A stretch of 64,000 nt of DNA, taken from positions 2,486,501 to 2,550,500 of the forward strand of contig NZ_CP107811.1 in NCBI RefSeq assembly GCF_036346105.1. Reading direction: 5' to 3'. The notes under the pieces were generated by a model, which saw only the letters and a program-made list of their open reading frames with translations, was not told the origin of the DNA and searched no databases. The DNA comes from Streptomyces sp. NBC_00539. Lineage in GTDB: Bacteria > Actinomycetota > Actinomycetes > Streptomycetales > Streptomycetaceae. Each line of letters starts with the position of its first letter. Position 1 is the stretch's first letter. The translations under genes were made by a program, and so were the position numbers. Below, one piece after another: positions 32,318 through 41,578 of this stretch.

Positions 32318-33103
32318 GTGGAAGTTGTCATCGTCCCGAACGCCAAGGCAGGCGGCGAGCTCATCGCGGAGGCCATGGCCGCCCTGGTCCGCCGCAAGGC
32401 CGACGCCCTGCTCGGGGTGGCGACCGGCTCCACCCCGCTGCCGGTCTACGAGGCCCTCGCCGCCAAGGTCAAGGCCGGGGAGGCCGACGTCTCGAAGGCC
32501 CGCATCTGCCAGCTCGACGAGTACGTGGGCCTGCCGGCCGGGCACCCGGAGTCCTACCGCGCCGTCGTGCTGCGCGAGGTCGTCGAACCGCTCGGACTGT
32601 CCGAGGCGTCCTTCATGGGCCCCGACGGCTCGGCGGACGACATCGTGGCCGCCTGCGACGCGTACGACCGCGCCCTCGCCGCAGCGGGGGGCGTCGACCT
32701 CCAGCTGCTCGGCATCGGCACGGACGGGCACATCGGCTTCAACGAGCCCTGCTCCTCGCTGGCCTCGCGCACGCGGATCAAGACGCTGACCCACCAGACG
32801 CGCGTCGACAACGCCCGCTTCTTCGACGACGACATAGACCAGGTACCGCACCACGTCATCACCCAGGGCATCGGCACCATCCTCGACGCCCGCCACCTGG
32901 TGCTGCTCGCCACCGGCGAAGGCAAGGCGGAGGCCGTCGCGCAGACCGTCGAGGGGCCGCTGTCCGCGCTGGTCCCGGCCTCCGCGCTGCAGCTGCACCG
33001 GCACGCCACGGTGGTCGTGGACGAGGCGGCGGCGTCGAAGCTGAAGCTGGCCGACTACTTCCGGCAGACGTACGCCGACAAGCCCGCGTGGCAGGGGCTC
33101 TAA
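32318..33103 (+). CDS. nagB: Glucosamine-6-phosphate deaminase
   Basis: 261 residues, standard length. Converts glucosamine-6-phosphate to fructose-6-phosphate and ammonia. The active site is readable: Asp67 in QLDEYVGL, and Asp136 and His138 in GIGTDGHIGFNEP. GTG start at the conserved VEVVIVPNA. Upstream dre box puts it under DasR control. It is convergent with the dasD-dasCBA operon and separated from it by a terminator. Final enzyme of aminosugar catabolism, linking chitobiose uptake to glycolysis. Confidence 0.96.
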   Translation: MEVVIVPNAKAGGELIAEAMAALVRRKADALLGVATGSTPLPVYEALAAKVKAGEADVSKARICQLDEYVGLPAGHPESYRAVVLREVVEPLGLSEASFMGPDGSADDIVAACDAYDRALAAAGGVDLQLLGIGTDGHIGFNEPCSSLASRTRIKTLTHQTRVDNARFFDDDIDQVPHHVITQGIGTILDARHLVLLATGEGKAEAVAQTVEGPLSALVPASALQLHRHATVVVDEAAASKLKLADYFRQTYADKPAWQGL

Positions 33104-33126
33104 GCGGCGCCTCCCCCACGCGCCCC

Positions 33127-33165
33127 CGAAGGGCCGGACCCCCGTTTCGGGTGCCCGGCCCTTCG
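33127..33165. terminator. Bidirectional terminator between nagB and dasD
   Basis: CGAAGGGCCGG (33127-33137) pairs with CCGGCCCTTCG (33155-33165), with an inner ACCC/GGGT pairing. It lies between convergent stop codons. Confidence 0.88.
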
Positions 33166-33181
33166 TCGTCGGCGGCGCGCG

Positions 33182-34669
33182 CTAGACGCCCGCGATGACC
33201 TCCGCCGCCGCGCGCCCGCACACCCGGGACGCGCCGTGCGTCGCGATGTGCAGCGCACCCCGCGGCCCGGCCTGCGGCACGCCCATCTCCACCACCACCG
33301 TGTCCGGCCGCGCGGCGACCAGCGCGTCCAGGGCCTGCGTCATCCACCGGTGGCGGTGCGCGTCGCGGACCACCGCGACGACCGTGCGGCTGCCCGCCGC
33401 GGCCAGGATGTCCGCGGCCGTGGAGCCCTGCGGGTACACCGCCGAGGCGGTCTTCGGCAGCAGCGCCGCGAGCTCGGCGGCCACGCCCCACGGGGTCTCG
33501 TCGCCCACCGCGATGTTCGCGACGGGCGCGAGCGTGGCCACGTACGGGGCTTCGACGGCGCTCGCCCGTCCGGTCAGGACCAGCGCCCGTCGGGCCGCCG
33601 TCAGGCCGATGCCGGGCGCGCTCCCCTCCGGCGCGCCCGGCACCGCGGCGGCCCGCTTCCCGCGGGTCCATTCGGCGAGTTCACGGACCCGGGCGGCCGC
33701 GTCGGCGAGCCGTTCCTCGGGAAGCGTGCCCTCGCGCACGGCCGCGACCAGCGCGTCGCGCAGCCGCAGGACGGTGGCCTCGTCGGCGAGTCCGCCGCCC
33801 ACGCAGATCGCGTCGGCGCCTGCCGCGATGGCGAGGACGGAGCCGCGTTCGATCCCGTACGTCCCCGCGATGGCGTTCATCTCCATGCCGTCGGTGACGA
33901 TCAGGCCCTCGTAGCCGAGTTCCCCCCGCAGCAGCCCGGTCAGGATGCGCGGGCTGAGCGTGGCCGGGCGGGTGGCGTCGAGGGCGGGCACCAGGATGTG
34001 CGCGCTCATCACGGCCTTGGTCCCGGCTTCCACGGCGGCCTTGAACGGTACGAGTTCACGTGCCGCCAGGGTGTCCGGATCGGCGTCGATGCGCGGCAGG
34101 GCGAGGTGCGAGTCGACGTTGGTGTCGCCGTGGCCCGGGAAGTGCTTGGTGCAGGCGGCGACCCCGGCGGCCTGCAGGCCCTCGACGTAGGCGGCGGTGT
34201 GCCGGGCGACGAGGTGGGTGTCGGCGCCGAAGGACCGTACGCCGATGACCGGGTTGTCGGGGTTGGAGTTGACGTCCGCGGAGGGTGCCCAGTTGAGGTT
34301 GACCCCGCAGGCGGCGAGGCGGCGGCCCAGTTCGCGGGCGACGTCCCGGGTCAGGCCGGTGTCGTCGACGGTGCCCAGGGCCAGGTTGCCGGGGAAGGAG
34401 GAGCCTTCGCGGACCTCCAGGCGGGTGACGTCGCCGCCCTCCTCGTCGATGGCGACCAGGACGTCGTCCCGCTCGGCGCGCAGCTGGGCGGTGAGCCGGG
34501 CCAGTTGTCCTGGGGAGGTGATGTTGCGGCCGAACAGGCCGACGGAGTGCAGGCCTTCGCCGAGCCTGCGCAGCAGCCAGGCGGGGGCCGTGGTGCCCTC
34601 GAAGCCGGGCTGGAGGACCGCGAGGGCGTCGCGGGTGAGCGTGTCCGTCTGGTGCGCAAGGACAGTCAT
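33182..34669 (-). CDS. dasD: Beta-N-acetylglucosaminidase (GH3)
   Basis: 495 residues of glycoside hydrolase family 3 (NagZ-like). KHFPGHGDT at 175-183 is the GH3 N-acetylglucosaminidase signature with the catalytic His, and Asp260 in VTDGMEM is the nucleophile. C-terminal 150 residues form a second alpha/beta domain. There is no signal peptide, so it hydrolyses imported N,N'-diacetylchitobiose in the cytosol. It is 6 bp downstream of dasC at the end of the das operon, matching DasD of S. coelicolor. Products feed NagB. Confidence 0.95.
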   Translation of the reverse strand: MTVLAHQTDTLTRDALAVLQPGFEGTTAPAWLLRRLGEGLHSVGLFGRNITSPGQLARLTAQLRAERDDVLVAIDEEGGDVTRLEVREGSSFPGNLALGTVDDTGLTRDVARELGRRLAACGVNLNWAPSADVNSNPDNPVIGVRSFGADTHLVARHTAAYVEGLQAAGVAACTKHFPGHGDTNVDSHLALPRIDADPDTLAARELVPFKAAVEAGTKAVMSAHILVPALDATRPATLSPRILTGLLRGELGYEGLIVTDGMEMNAIAGTYGIERGSVLAIAAGADAICVGGGLADEATVLRLRDALVAAVREGTLPEERLADAAARVRELAEWTRGKRAAAVPGAPEGSAPGIGLTAARRALVLTGRASAVEAPYVATLAPVANIAVGDETPWGVAAELAALLPKTASAVYPQGSTAADILAAAGSRTVVAVVRDAHRHRWMTQALDALVAARPDTVVVEMGVPQAGPRGALHIATHGASRVCGRAAAEVIAGV

Positions 34670-34675
34670 GGGCCG

Positions 34676-35557
34676 TTATCCCTTCACGGCGCCGGCCGTG
34701 AGGCCCGCGGCCATCTTGCGCTGGACGATGAGGAAGAGGATGACGATGGGCAGCGCCATCATGGTGGAGCCGGCCATCATCGGGGCGAACTCCGTGCCGT
34801 TCTTGGTGGTGAAGTTGCCGAGCCAGACGGTGGCCGTCTGGTTCTGCTGGCTCATCAGCATCAGGGCGTAGAGGTACTCGTTCCACGCCTGGATGAAGCC
34901 GTAGACGGACGTGGCGACCATGCCCGGGGCGAGCAGCGGGAAGACGACGCGCAGGAAGGCGCCGGCGGGGGTGCAGCCGTCGACCATGGCCGCTTCTTCC
35001 AGCTCCTTGGGGATGTTGACGATGAAGCCGCGCAGCGTCCAGACGGTGAAGGGCAGGATGAAGGTCAGGTAGGTGATGATCAGGCCGCTGAGCTTGTCGT
35101 ACTGGCCGAGGTCGTTGAGCAGCAGGAAGACCGGGATGATCATCGCGACGAGCGGGATCATCTGGACCGCGAGGATGCCGACGATCACGATCTTGCGGCC
35201 GCGGAAGGCGAACCGGGAGATGGCCAGGGCGGCCAGCATGCCGACGGCGATTCCGATGACGACCACCGTGAGCGAGACGATCATGCTGCGTCCGACCGGT
35301 CCCCAGAAGTCGGAGATCTCCAGCGCGCGCCGGAAGTTGTCCAGCGTGAAGGTGGCCGGGAAGAAGTGCGGGTTCGGGTCGATCGCGTCCTTGGCCGGTT
35401 TGAGGGCCGTGTTCAGCATCCAGTAGACCGGGAACCCGGCGGTCACGAAGACGAGCAGGCCGAGGAGGTTCCAGCCGAGCCGGGACTTCTTCCTCTGCTT
35501 GTGGCGGCGGGAGCCGGGGGGCGCGGTGGCCGGGGCGGCCGCGGTGGTCGAGGTCAC
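34676..35557 (-). CDS. dasC: Chitobiose ABC transporter permease DasC
   Basis: 293 residues of the MalG/UgpE-type sugar permease family, about six membrane segments. EAA loop: PKELEEAAMVDGCTPAGAFLRVVFPLLAPG. The GTG start overlaps the dasB stop as GTGA, so the genes are translationally coupled; a longer open frame upstream is within dasB. Works with DasB and the lipoprotein DasA to import N,N'-diacetylchitobiose; the ATPase is not in the operon and is MsiK, encoded elsewhere in streptomycetes. The operon is inferred to be DasR-regulated. Confidence 0.95.
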   Translation of the reverse strand: MTSTTAAAPATAPPGSRRHKQRKKSRLGWNLLGLLVFVTAGFPVYWMLNTALKPAKDAIDPNPHFFPATFTLDNFRRALEISDFWGPVGRSMIVSLTVVVIGIAVGMLAALAISRFAFRGRKIVIVGILAVQMIPLVAMIIPVFLLLNDLGQYDKLSGLIITYLTFILPFTVWTLRGFIVNIPKELEEAAMVDGCTPAGAFLRVVFPLLAPGMVATSVYGFIQAWNEYLYALMLMSQQNQTATVWLGNFTTKNGTEFAPMMAGSTMMALPIVILFLIVQRKMAAGLTAGAVKG

Positions 35558-36549
35558 TCCACCTCTCCGATCTTGAGCATCTGGCGCATGTAGACGGCGA
35601 CCACGCCGAGCAGCAGCAGGACGGTGACGAGCGCGATCGCGGAGCCGCCCGAGTAGTCGTTGACCACGAAGGCCTGCTTGTACGAGTAGGTGGTCAGCAA
35701 CTGGAACTCGGCCTCGGGGTTGCCGTTGCGCATGACGAAGACCTGCGGGAAGACACCCATGTCCCAGATGACCGAGAGGGTCGTCAGCATGACGATGATC
35801 GGCTTGAGGATGGGGAGGGTGACGTGGCGGAACACGCCCCAGGCGCCCGCGCCGTCGAGGCGCGCGGCCTCTTCCAGCTCCTTGGGCACCTGGGTGAGGC
35901 CTGCGCTGAGGGTGATGACGACGAAGGGCACCGCGCCCCAGACCACGAGAAGCATGATCACGGCGAGGCCCTGGGGGCCGCTGGCGAACCAGTTGTGGCC
36001 GATCATGTCGACGCCGGGGAGCCTGCTCATCAGGTAGTTGAGGACGCCGTAGTCGGCGTCGAAGATCCACTTGAAGATGGCGGTGGCGACGATGATGGGC
36101 ATGCCCCAGCTCGCGACCAGGGCGATGCTGATGAGCGCCTTGACCCAGCCGGAGACCTTCTGGAGCAGCAGGGCGACGAGCATTCCGATGACCATGGTCA
36201 GGATGACCGCGCCGGCCGCGAAGACGAGGGTGCGCAGCACGACGGACCAGAAGACGCCGTCGCCGAGGACCTTGGTGAAGTTGTCGAGGCCGACGAACTC
36301 CGCGTCCTTGAAGCCCCAGAGCTCGGACTTGCCGAAGCTCTGGAAGGAGAGGGACACCAGCCTGAACAGCGGGTAGCCCATGACGAGGACGATGATCAGC
36401 AGGCAGGGGGCCAGCAGCAGCCAGGGGGTCGCGCCGGGGCCCTTGCGCCCCCGCTGCCCCGGCGCGGAGGTCTTGCCCGTCCCGGGTCCGGTGGAAGTCC
36501 GCTGCCGTGCCGGCGGCAGATCGGCGGTGGTTGTCTGTGCGGCACTCAT
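35554..36549 (-). CDS. dasB: Chitobiose ABC transporter permease DasB
   Basis: 331 residues of the MalF/UgpA-type sugar permease family. A hydrophilic Pro/Gly/Lys-rich N-terminal 40 residues precedes about six membrane helices. EAA loop: PKELEEAARLDGAGAWGVFRHVTLPILKP. Second gene of the das operon, 73 bp after dasA, with a strong intercistronic hairpin between them; coupled to dasC by a 4-bp overlap. Confidence 0.95.
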   Translation of the reverse strand: MSAAQTTTADLPPARQRTSTGPGTGKTSAPGQRGRKGPGATPWLLLAPCLLIIVLVMGYPLFRLVSLSFQSFGKSELWGFKDAEFVGLDNFTKVLGDGVFWSVVLRTLVFAAGAVILTMVIGMLVALLLQKVSGWVKALISIALVASWGMPIIVATAIFKWIFDADYGVLNYLMSRLPGVDMIGHNWFASGPQGLAVIMLLVVWGAVPFVVITLSAGLTQVPKELEEAARLDGAGAWGVFRHVTLPILKPIIVMLTTLSVIWDMGVFPQVFVMRNGNPEAEFQLLTTYSYKQAFVVNDYSGGSAIALVTVLLLLGVVAVYMRQMLKIGEVE

Positions 36550-36584
36550 CGCGTGCTCCTCGGGGGTCCCTCTCTTGACGGGCA

Positions 36585-36615
36585 GCGGGGCCCCGCCGGT
36601 CCGGCGGGGCCCCGC
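36585..36615 (-). terminator. Intercistronic hairpin between dasA and dasB
   Basis: GCGGGGCCCCGCCGG and CCGGCGGGGCCCCGC form a perfect 15-bp inverted repeat between the dasA stop and dasB start. As seen for other binding-protein genes, it may attenuate readthrough and stabilise dasA mRNA, giving excess binding protein over permease. Confidence 0.75.
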
Positions 36616-36622
36616 ACCCGGG

Positions 36623-37912
36623 TCACTTGGTGTTGATGACCTTGTCGATCTCGGCGTCGGCGGCCTTGGCCGCGTCCTCGACCGACTTCTTGCCGGTGCC
36701 GATGTCCTGGAGCATGGTCTGCAGGACCTTGCCCTTCTCGACCTGGCCCCAGCCGGGCGCGGTCGGGACGAACCAGGAGGACTCGGCGGCGGTGGCCGGG
36801 ACCTGGGTCTTGGGGTCGGCCTTGAGCGGGCCGAGGTCCGTCTTGTTGTTCGGCAGGTTGCCCTTGGCGATCAGGCCCTGCTGGCCCTGGGAGCCGGTGA
36901 AGGCGTTGATCCACTCGGAGGCGATGTCCTTGGCCTTGGACTTCGAGGGGACCGCGAGGTCCGAACCGCCGAGGAAGACGGGGAGGTTCTTGCCGCTCGG
37001 GCCGGGCATCACGAAGTTCTCGAGCTTGTCCTTGAGCCCGCCGACCTTGTCGCTCTTCGGGTCGGCCGCGGTGGAGCCCTCCCAGGCGGCGGCGAAGATG
37101 GCGGCGGAGTTGCCCTGGCCGAAGACGACCGGGCGGTCGGCCTCGTCCTTGGTCTTGTCCGCGTGCATGTACTTGTCGAGGAGTTCCTTGTACTGCTTGA
37201 GGCCCTTGACCGCCTCGGGGGAGGACAGGGAGCCCTTCCACGAGCCGCCGTCCTTCTTGGCGATGGCGCCGCCGTTGTCGTAGACGAAGGACATCGCGCC
37301 GTACCAGTCCGGCGAGGGCTGGTAGAGGGCGCTGAACTTGTCGCCCTTCGCGGCCTGGATCTTGTCGAGGGCGGAGGTCAGCTCGGCCCAGCTCTTGGGG
37401 GCGGCGGTGACGCCGACCTCCGCGGCCAGGTCCTTGCGCCAGGTGCCGACGCGGCCGCCGGCGTAGTACGGGACGCCGTAGGTCTTGCCGTCGTAGGTGA
37501 CGGACTGCTTCAAGGCGTCGAGCCAGGCGGCGGAGTTGTCGAACTTCGACGGGTCGATCTCGGAGAAGGCACCGGTCGACATGTAGCCGATCATCTCGGA
37601 GTTGCCCATCTCGACCACGTCGGGGGCCTTGTCCGTGGCGAGGACGGCATCGAGCTTGGCGTTCTTGTCCGGCCAGCCGTAGTACTCGTGCTTGACCGTC
37701 AGACCGGGGTGCTTGGCGACTATCGCGTCATCGGCCGCCTTGACCAGCTCCGGCCAGTTGTTCTGGGCGTCGACCGTCAGCCAGACGGTCAGCTCCTTGG
37801 CGCCGGACGCCTTGTCGGCCGTGTCGCCGCCCTTGCCGTCCGAGCCACCGCACGCCGCCAGGCCGATCACCATGCCCGCGACTCCAACCGCCGCGATGAG
37901 CTTGCGCTTCAC
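36623..37912 (-). CDS. dasA: Chitobiose-binding lipoprotein DasA
   Basis: 429 residues. Lipoprotein signal peptide (VKRKLIAAVGVAGMVIGLAAC) with lipobox LAAC, Cys21 lipidated. The mature protein is an SBP_bac_1 sugar-binding protein (KELTVWLTVDAQNNWPELV, VVEMGNSEMIGYMSTGAFSEI). It binds N,N'-diacetylchitobiose at the cell surface. GTG start with GAGGAGGGTGGC upstream. A dre site at 38005 lies about 93 bp upstream, so it is expected to be controlled by DasR, encoded divergently. Confidence 0.95.
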   Translation of the reverse strand: MKRKLIAAVGVAGMVIGLAACGGSDGKGGDTADKASGAKELTVWLTVDAQNNWPELVKAADDAIVAKHPGLTVKHEYYGWPDKNAKLDAVLATDKAPDVVEMGNSEMIGYMSTGAFSEIDPSKFDNSAAWLDALKQSVTYDGKTYGVPYYAGGRVGTWRKDLAAEVGVTAAPKSWAELTSALDKIQAAKGDKFSALYQPSPDWYGAMSFVYDNGGAIAKKDGGSWKGSLSSPEAVKGLKQYKELLDKYMHADKTKDEADRPVVFGQGNSAAIFAAAWEGSTAADPKSDKVGGLKDKLENFVMPGPSGKNLPVFLGGSDLAVPSKSKAKDIASEWINAFTGSQGQQGLIAKGNLPNNKTDLGPLKADPKTQVPATAAESSWFVPTAPGWGQVEKGKVLQTMLQDIGTGKKSVEDAAKAADAEIDKVINTK

Positions 37913-38004
37913 GCCACCCTCCTCAGGGATGCCTTCCTGCACTTCCCTTGCCCACCGCGGTGACATACGCGAAGTACTGAGCGTGGGGCCGGGATCCGAT
38001 CCAT

Positions 38005-38020
38005 ATTGGTGTAGACCAGT
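38005..38020. promoter_or_regulatory. DasR-binding site (dre) between dasA and dasR
   Basis: ATTGGTGTAGACCAGT fits the dre palindrome closely. A weaker copy, CTTGGCCTAGACCTTT, follows at 38029-38044. The pair sits in the dasA/dasR divergent region and could serve both promoters. Confidence 0.85.
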
Positions 38021-38164
38021 AACCGGAGCTTGGCCTAGACCTTTAGGGGTGTCAAGGGTCTAATGAGCGGGTGATCGGTCCGTTACCGGACCGACACCTG
38101 GGGGAGGGAGGAGGCCTGTCCTCCCACCCGTGTCACGATGTGACCGCACATATCGGAGGAGCCG

Positions 38165-38968
38165 GTGACGGCAGCGAAACTGGAGTCGGGAAGGCGGGCG
38201 GCGATGGCCACCGAAGGGGCGACCACGGAGCCGGAAGGCGGGCCGGCCACTCGCACGGCGCGGGTTCCCAAGTACTACCGACTCAAGCGGCACTTGCTCG
38301 ACATGACCGAGACCATGCCGCCCGGCACGCCGGTACCGCCCGAGCGCACGCTCGCGGCCGAGTTCGACACCTCGCGGACCACCGTCCGTCAGGCCCTGCA
38401 GGAGCTCGTCGTGGAGGGCCGGCTCGAACGCATCCAGGGCAAGGGCACCTTCGTCGCCAAGCCCAAGGTCTCCCAGCCGCTGCAACTGTCCTCCTACACG
38501 GAGGACATGCGCGCCCAGGGCCTGGAACCGACCTCCCAGCTCCTGGACATCGGCTACGTGACGGCCGACGACACCCTCGCCGGACTCCTCAAGATCTCCG
38601 CCGGCGGGCGCGTCCTGCGGATCGAACGGCTGCGCCTGGCCAGCGGCGAGCCGATGGCCATCGAGACCACCCACCTGTCGGCCAAGCGCTTCCCCGCGCT
38701 GCGCCGTTCGCTGGCCAAGTACACCTCCCTCTACACCGCCCTCGCCGAGGTGTACGACGTGCGCCTCGCCGAGGCCGAGGAGACCATCGAGACCTCGCTG
38801 GCCACCCCGCGCGAGGCCGGACTCCTCGGCACGGACGTCGGCCTGCCGATGCTGATGCTCTCGCGGCACTCGCTGGACGCCGACGGCGAGCCGGTCGAAT
38901 GGGTACGTTCGGTGTATCGCGGCGACCGTTACAAGTTCGTTGCCCGTCTCAAGCGGCCCGCCCCCTGA
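38165..38968 (+). CDS. dasR: GntR-family global aminosugar regulator DasR
   Basis: 267 residues. N-terminal GntR winged helix ([62 protein letters not shown]) and a UTRA (HutC-type) effector domain for glucosamine-6-phosphate or GlcNAc-6-phosphate. The sequence is very close to S. coelicolor DasR. GTG at 38165 is chosen for the GGAGG 5 nt upstream; ATG at 38204 would give 254 residues, the length I recall for the S. coelicolor protein. It represses nagB and das genes and links aminosugars to development and antibiotic production. Confidence 0.96.
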   Translation: MTAAKLESGRRAAMATEGATTEPEGGPATRTARVPKYYRLKRHLLDMTETMPPGTPVPPERTLAAEFDTSRTTVRQALQELVVEGRLERIQGKGTFVAKPKVSQPLQLSSYTEDMRAQGLEPTSQLLDIGYVTADDTLAGLLKISAGGRVLRIERLRLASGEPMAIETTHLSAKRFPALRRSLAKYTSLYTALAEVYDVRLAEAEETIETSLATPREAGLLGTDVGLPMLMLSRHSLDADGEPVEWVRSVYRGDRYKFVARLKRPAP

Positions 38969-39096
38969 TACCTCATTGACTCTTGATCGGCCCTCGGTGG
39001 ACGCTCGTACCGCTATACGGACGGGGGCTTACGTCCACCGATCGGGCCCCCGTAGATTCCCTGCGCTCAGCAGTGATCAACGAGGGGACGAGGATC

Positions 39097-41310
39097 ATGC
39101 CGGAACCGGAAGCAACGGGCACGTCACGGGACACGGCGGGAGCCTCGTCAGGGGGGCTCTCGCCCAAGTCGGTCGCCGTGTGGGTGCTCGTCGCCCTCAT
39201 CGGGGCCATCGGCTGGGGCGTGCTCGCGCTCTCGCGCGGTGAGGAGATCTCGGCGGCGTGGCTGCTCGCCGCCGCGCTGGGCTCGTACGCCATCGGCTAC
39301 CGCTTCTACGCACGCTTCATCGCCGAACGCGTCCTGCGGGTGGACAAGACCCGGGCCACCCCGGCCGAACGCCTCGACAACGGTGTCGACTTCCACCCCA
39401 CCGACCGCCGCGTGCTCTTCGGCCACCACTTCGCCGCCGTCGCCGGCGCGGGCCCGCTGGTCGGTCCCGTCCTCGCCTCGCAGATGGGCTACCTGCCGGG
39501 GACCATCTGGATCGTGGCGGGCGTGATCTTCGCGGGCGCCGTCCAGGACATGGTGACGCTGTTCTTCTCCACCCGCCGCAACGGCCGTTCGCTCGGCCAG
39601 ATGGCCCGTGACGAGATCGGCCCCGTCGGCGGAGCGGCCGCGCTGGTCGCCGTCTTCGTCATCATGATCATCCTGCTGGCGGTGCTGGCCCTGGTCATCG
39701 TCAACGCGCTGGCCGACTCCCCCTGGGGCGTCTTCTCCATCGGCATGACCATCCCGATCGCCCTCTTCATGGGCTTCTACCTGCGCGTCCTGCGTCCGGG
39801 CCGGATCACCGAGGTCTCCCTGATCGGCGTCGCCCTGCTGCTGCTCGCCATCGTCGCGGGCGGCTGGGTCGCCGACTCCTCGTTCGCCGACGTCTTCACC
39901 CTGGACAAGCAGACCCTGGTCATCTGGATGGTCGCCTACGGCTTCGTGGCCTCCGTGCTGCCCGTGTGGATGCTGCTCGCCCCGCGCGACTACCTGTCCA
40001 CCTTCATGAAGGTCGGCACCATCGCCCTGCTGGCCATCGGCGTGGTCATCGCGATGCCCGTGCTCAAGATGCCCTCCGTCACCGACTTCGCCTCGCGCGG
40101 CGACGGCCCCGTCTTCGCCGGCTCGATGTTCCCGTTCGTCTTCATCACCATCGCGTGCGGCGCGCTGTCCGGGTTCCACGCGCTGGTCTCCTCGGGGACC
40201 ACCCCGAAGATGATCCAGAAGGAGACCCAGGTCCGGGTCATCGGCTACGGCGCGATGCTCACCGAGTCCTTCATCGCCGTCATGGCCGTGATCGCGGCCT
40301 GCATCATCGAGCCGGGCCTGTTCTTCGCGGTGAACTCCCCTGCCGGGGTCGTCGGCGCCACCGTCGAGAGCGCCTCCCAGGCGGTCACGCACTTCGGGTT
40401 CGCCATCTCCCCCGACGCCCTCGCCCAGGCCGCGAAGGACGTCGAGGAGACCACCCTGCTGTCCCGTACCGGCGGCGCGCCGACCTTCGCACTCGGAATG
40501 TCGCAGATCTTCTCCTCCGTCATCGGCGGCGCCGGGATGAAGGCCTTCTGGTACCACTTCGCCATCATGTTCGAGGCCCTGTTCATCCTCACCACCGTCG
40601 ACGCGGGCACCCGCGTCGGCCGCTTCATGCTCCAGGACACCCTCGGGAACGTGCACAAGTCCTTCAAGGACGTCAGCTGGAAGCCGGGCGTGTGGATCGC
40701 GAGCGCGGTCGTCGTCGGCGGCTGGGGCTACTTCCTGTGGGTCGGCGTGGAGGACCCGCTGGGTGGCATCAACCAGCTGTTCCCGCTGTTCGGGATCGCG
40801 AACCAGCTGCTGGCGGCGGTCGCCCTGGCGGTCTGCACCACGCTGCTCGTCAAGTCCGGCCGGCTCAAGTGGGCGTGGGTGACGGGCGTCCCGCTGGCCT
40901 GGGACGTGGCGGTGACCCTCACCGCCAGCTACCAGAAGGTCTTCTCCGACAACCCGAAGATCGGCTTCTTCGCGCAGCGCGACCTGTACCAGGACGGCAT
41001 CGACGCCGGGAAGGTCATCAAGCCGGCGAAGGACCTCGACCAGATGCACACCGTGGTCACCAACGCCACCGTGGACGGCGTACTTTCCGTGCTGTTCGCC
41101 CTGCTGATCCTCATCGTGCTGGTCGACGCTGCCCGGACCTGCGTCAAGGCGGTCCGCGCGCCGCAGGGCGTGACCCTCACCGAGGCCCCCTGGACCGAGT
41201 CGAAGATCGTCGCCCCGGCGGGGCTGATCGCGACCGCCGAGGAGCGGGCGGAGCTGGCCGCCGCCGGCCTCGACTCGGGCGGCGGCAAGACCAAGGAGCC
41301 GGTGGCGTGA
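39097..41310 (+). CDS. cstA: CstA-family carbon starvation / pyruvate transporter
   Basis: 737 residues with about 16 membrane segments. CstA landmarks: TPAERLDNGVDFHPTDRRVLFGHHFAAVAGAGPLVGPVLA and GQMARDEIGPVGG. In E. coli CstA and BtsT take up pyruvate or peptides during carbon limitation. ATG follows GAGGGGACGAGG. It overlaps the YbdD gene by 4 bp (GTGA), the classic cstA-ybdD pairing. Its position after dasR is a conserved-neighbour arrangement. Confidence 0.94.
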   Translation: MPEPEATGTSRDTAGASSGGLSPKSVAVWVLVALIGAIGWGVLALSRGEEISAAWLLAAALGSYAIGYRFYARFIAERVLRVDKTRATPAERLDNGVDFHPTDRRVLFGHHFAAVAGAGPLVGPVLASQMGYLPGTIWIVAGVIFAGAVQDMVTLFFSTRRNGRSLGQMARDEIGPVGGAAALVAVFVIMIILLAVLALVIVNALADSPWGVFSIGMTIPIALFMGFYLRVLRPGRITEVSLIGVALLLLAIVAGGWVADSSFADVFTLDKQTLVIWMVAYGFVASVLPVWMLLAPRDYLSTFMKVGTIALLAIGVVIAMPVLKMPSVTDFASRGDGPVFAGSMFPFVFITIACGALSGFHALVSSGTTPKMIQKETQVRVIGYGAMLTESFIAVMAVIAACIIEPGLFFAVNSPAGVVGATVESASQAVTHFGFAISPDALAQAAKDVEETTLLSRTGGAPTFALGMSQIFSSVIGGAGMKAFWYHFAIMFEALFILTTVDAGTRVGRFMLQDTLGNVHKSFKDVSWKPGVWIASAVVVGGWGYFLWVGVEDPLGGINQLFPLFGIANQLLAAVALAVCTTLLVKSGRLKWAWVTGVPLAWDVAVTLTASYQKVFSDNPKIGFFAQRDLYQDGIDAGKVIKPAKDLDQMHTVVTNATVDGVLSVLFALLILIVLVDAARTCVKAVRAPQGVTLTEAPWTESKIVAPAGLIATAEERAELAAAGLDSGGGKTKEPVA

Positions 41311-41504
41311 GCGGCGTCCGGGAGGCGCTGGCCAAGGCCCGGTACTACGTACGGGAGTTCTCCGGCGAGGCCGCCTACGACCGCTACGTGGCCCACGCCC
41401 GCTCCCACGACCCGGACGCCGAGGTCCTCACCCGGCGCGCCTTCGAGCGCGCCCGCACCGACGCCCGCGAAGCCGACCCGCGCGAGGGCTTCCGCTGCTG
41501 CTGA
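41307..41504 (+). CDS. YbdD/YjiX family small protein
   Basis: 65 residues. REALAKARYYVREFSGEAAYDRYVAH is the conserved YbdD/YjiX (formerly DUF466) opening; the C-terminus is rich in Arg/Glu and ends GFRCC. Always paired with cstA/btsT and required for transport activity in E. coli. GTG start overlaps the cstA stop. Followed by a terminator with a T-run. Confidence 0.93.
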   Translation: MSGVREALAKARYYVREFSGEAAYDRYVAHARSHDPDAEVLTRRAFERARTDAREADPREGFRCC

Positions 41505-41514
41505 ACCGGCCACG

Positions 41515-41551
41515 GGCCGCCGCGTATCTCCCGGAAACGCGGCGGCCTTTT
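41515..41551 (+). terminator. Terminator after cstA-ybdD
   Basis: GGCCGCCGCGT (41515-41525) pairs with ACGCGGCGGCC (41537-41547), immediately followed by TTTT, a canonical intrinsic terminator. Confidence 0.92.
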
Positions 41552-41578
41552 CCGTGCCCCCGCGGCACACTCGGTGCC

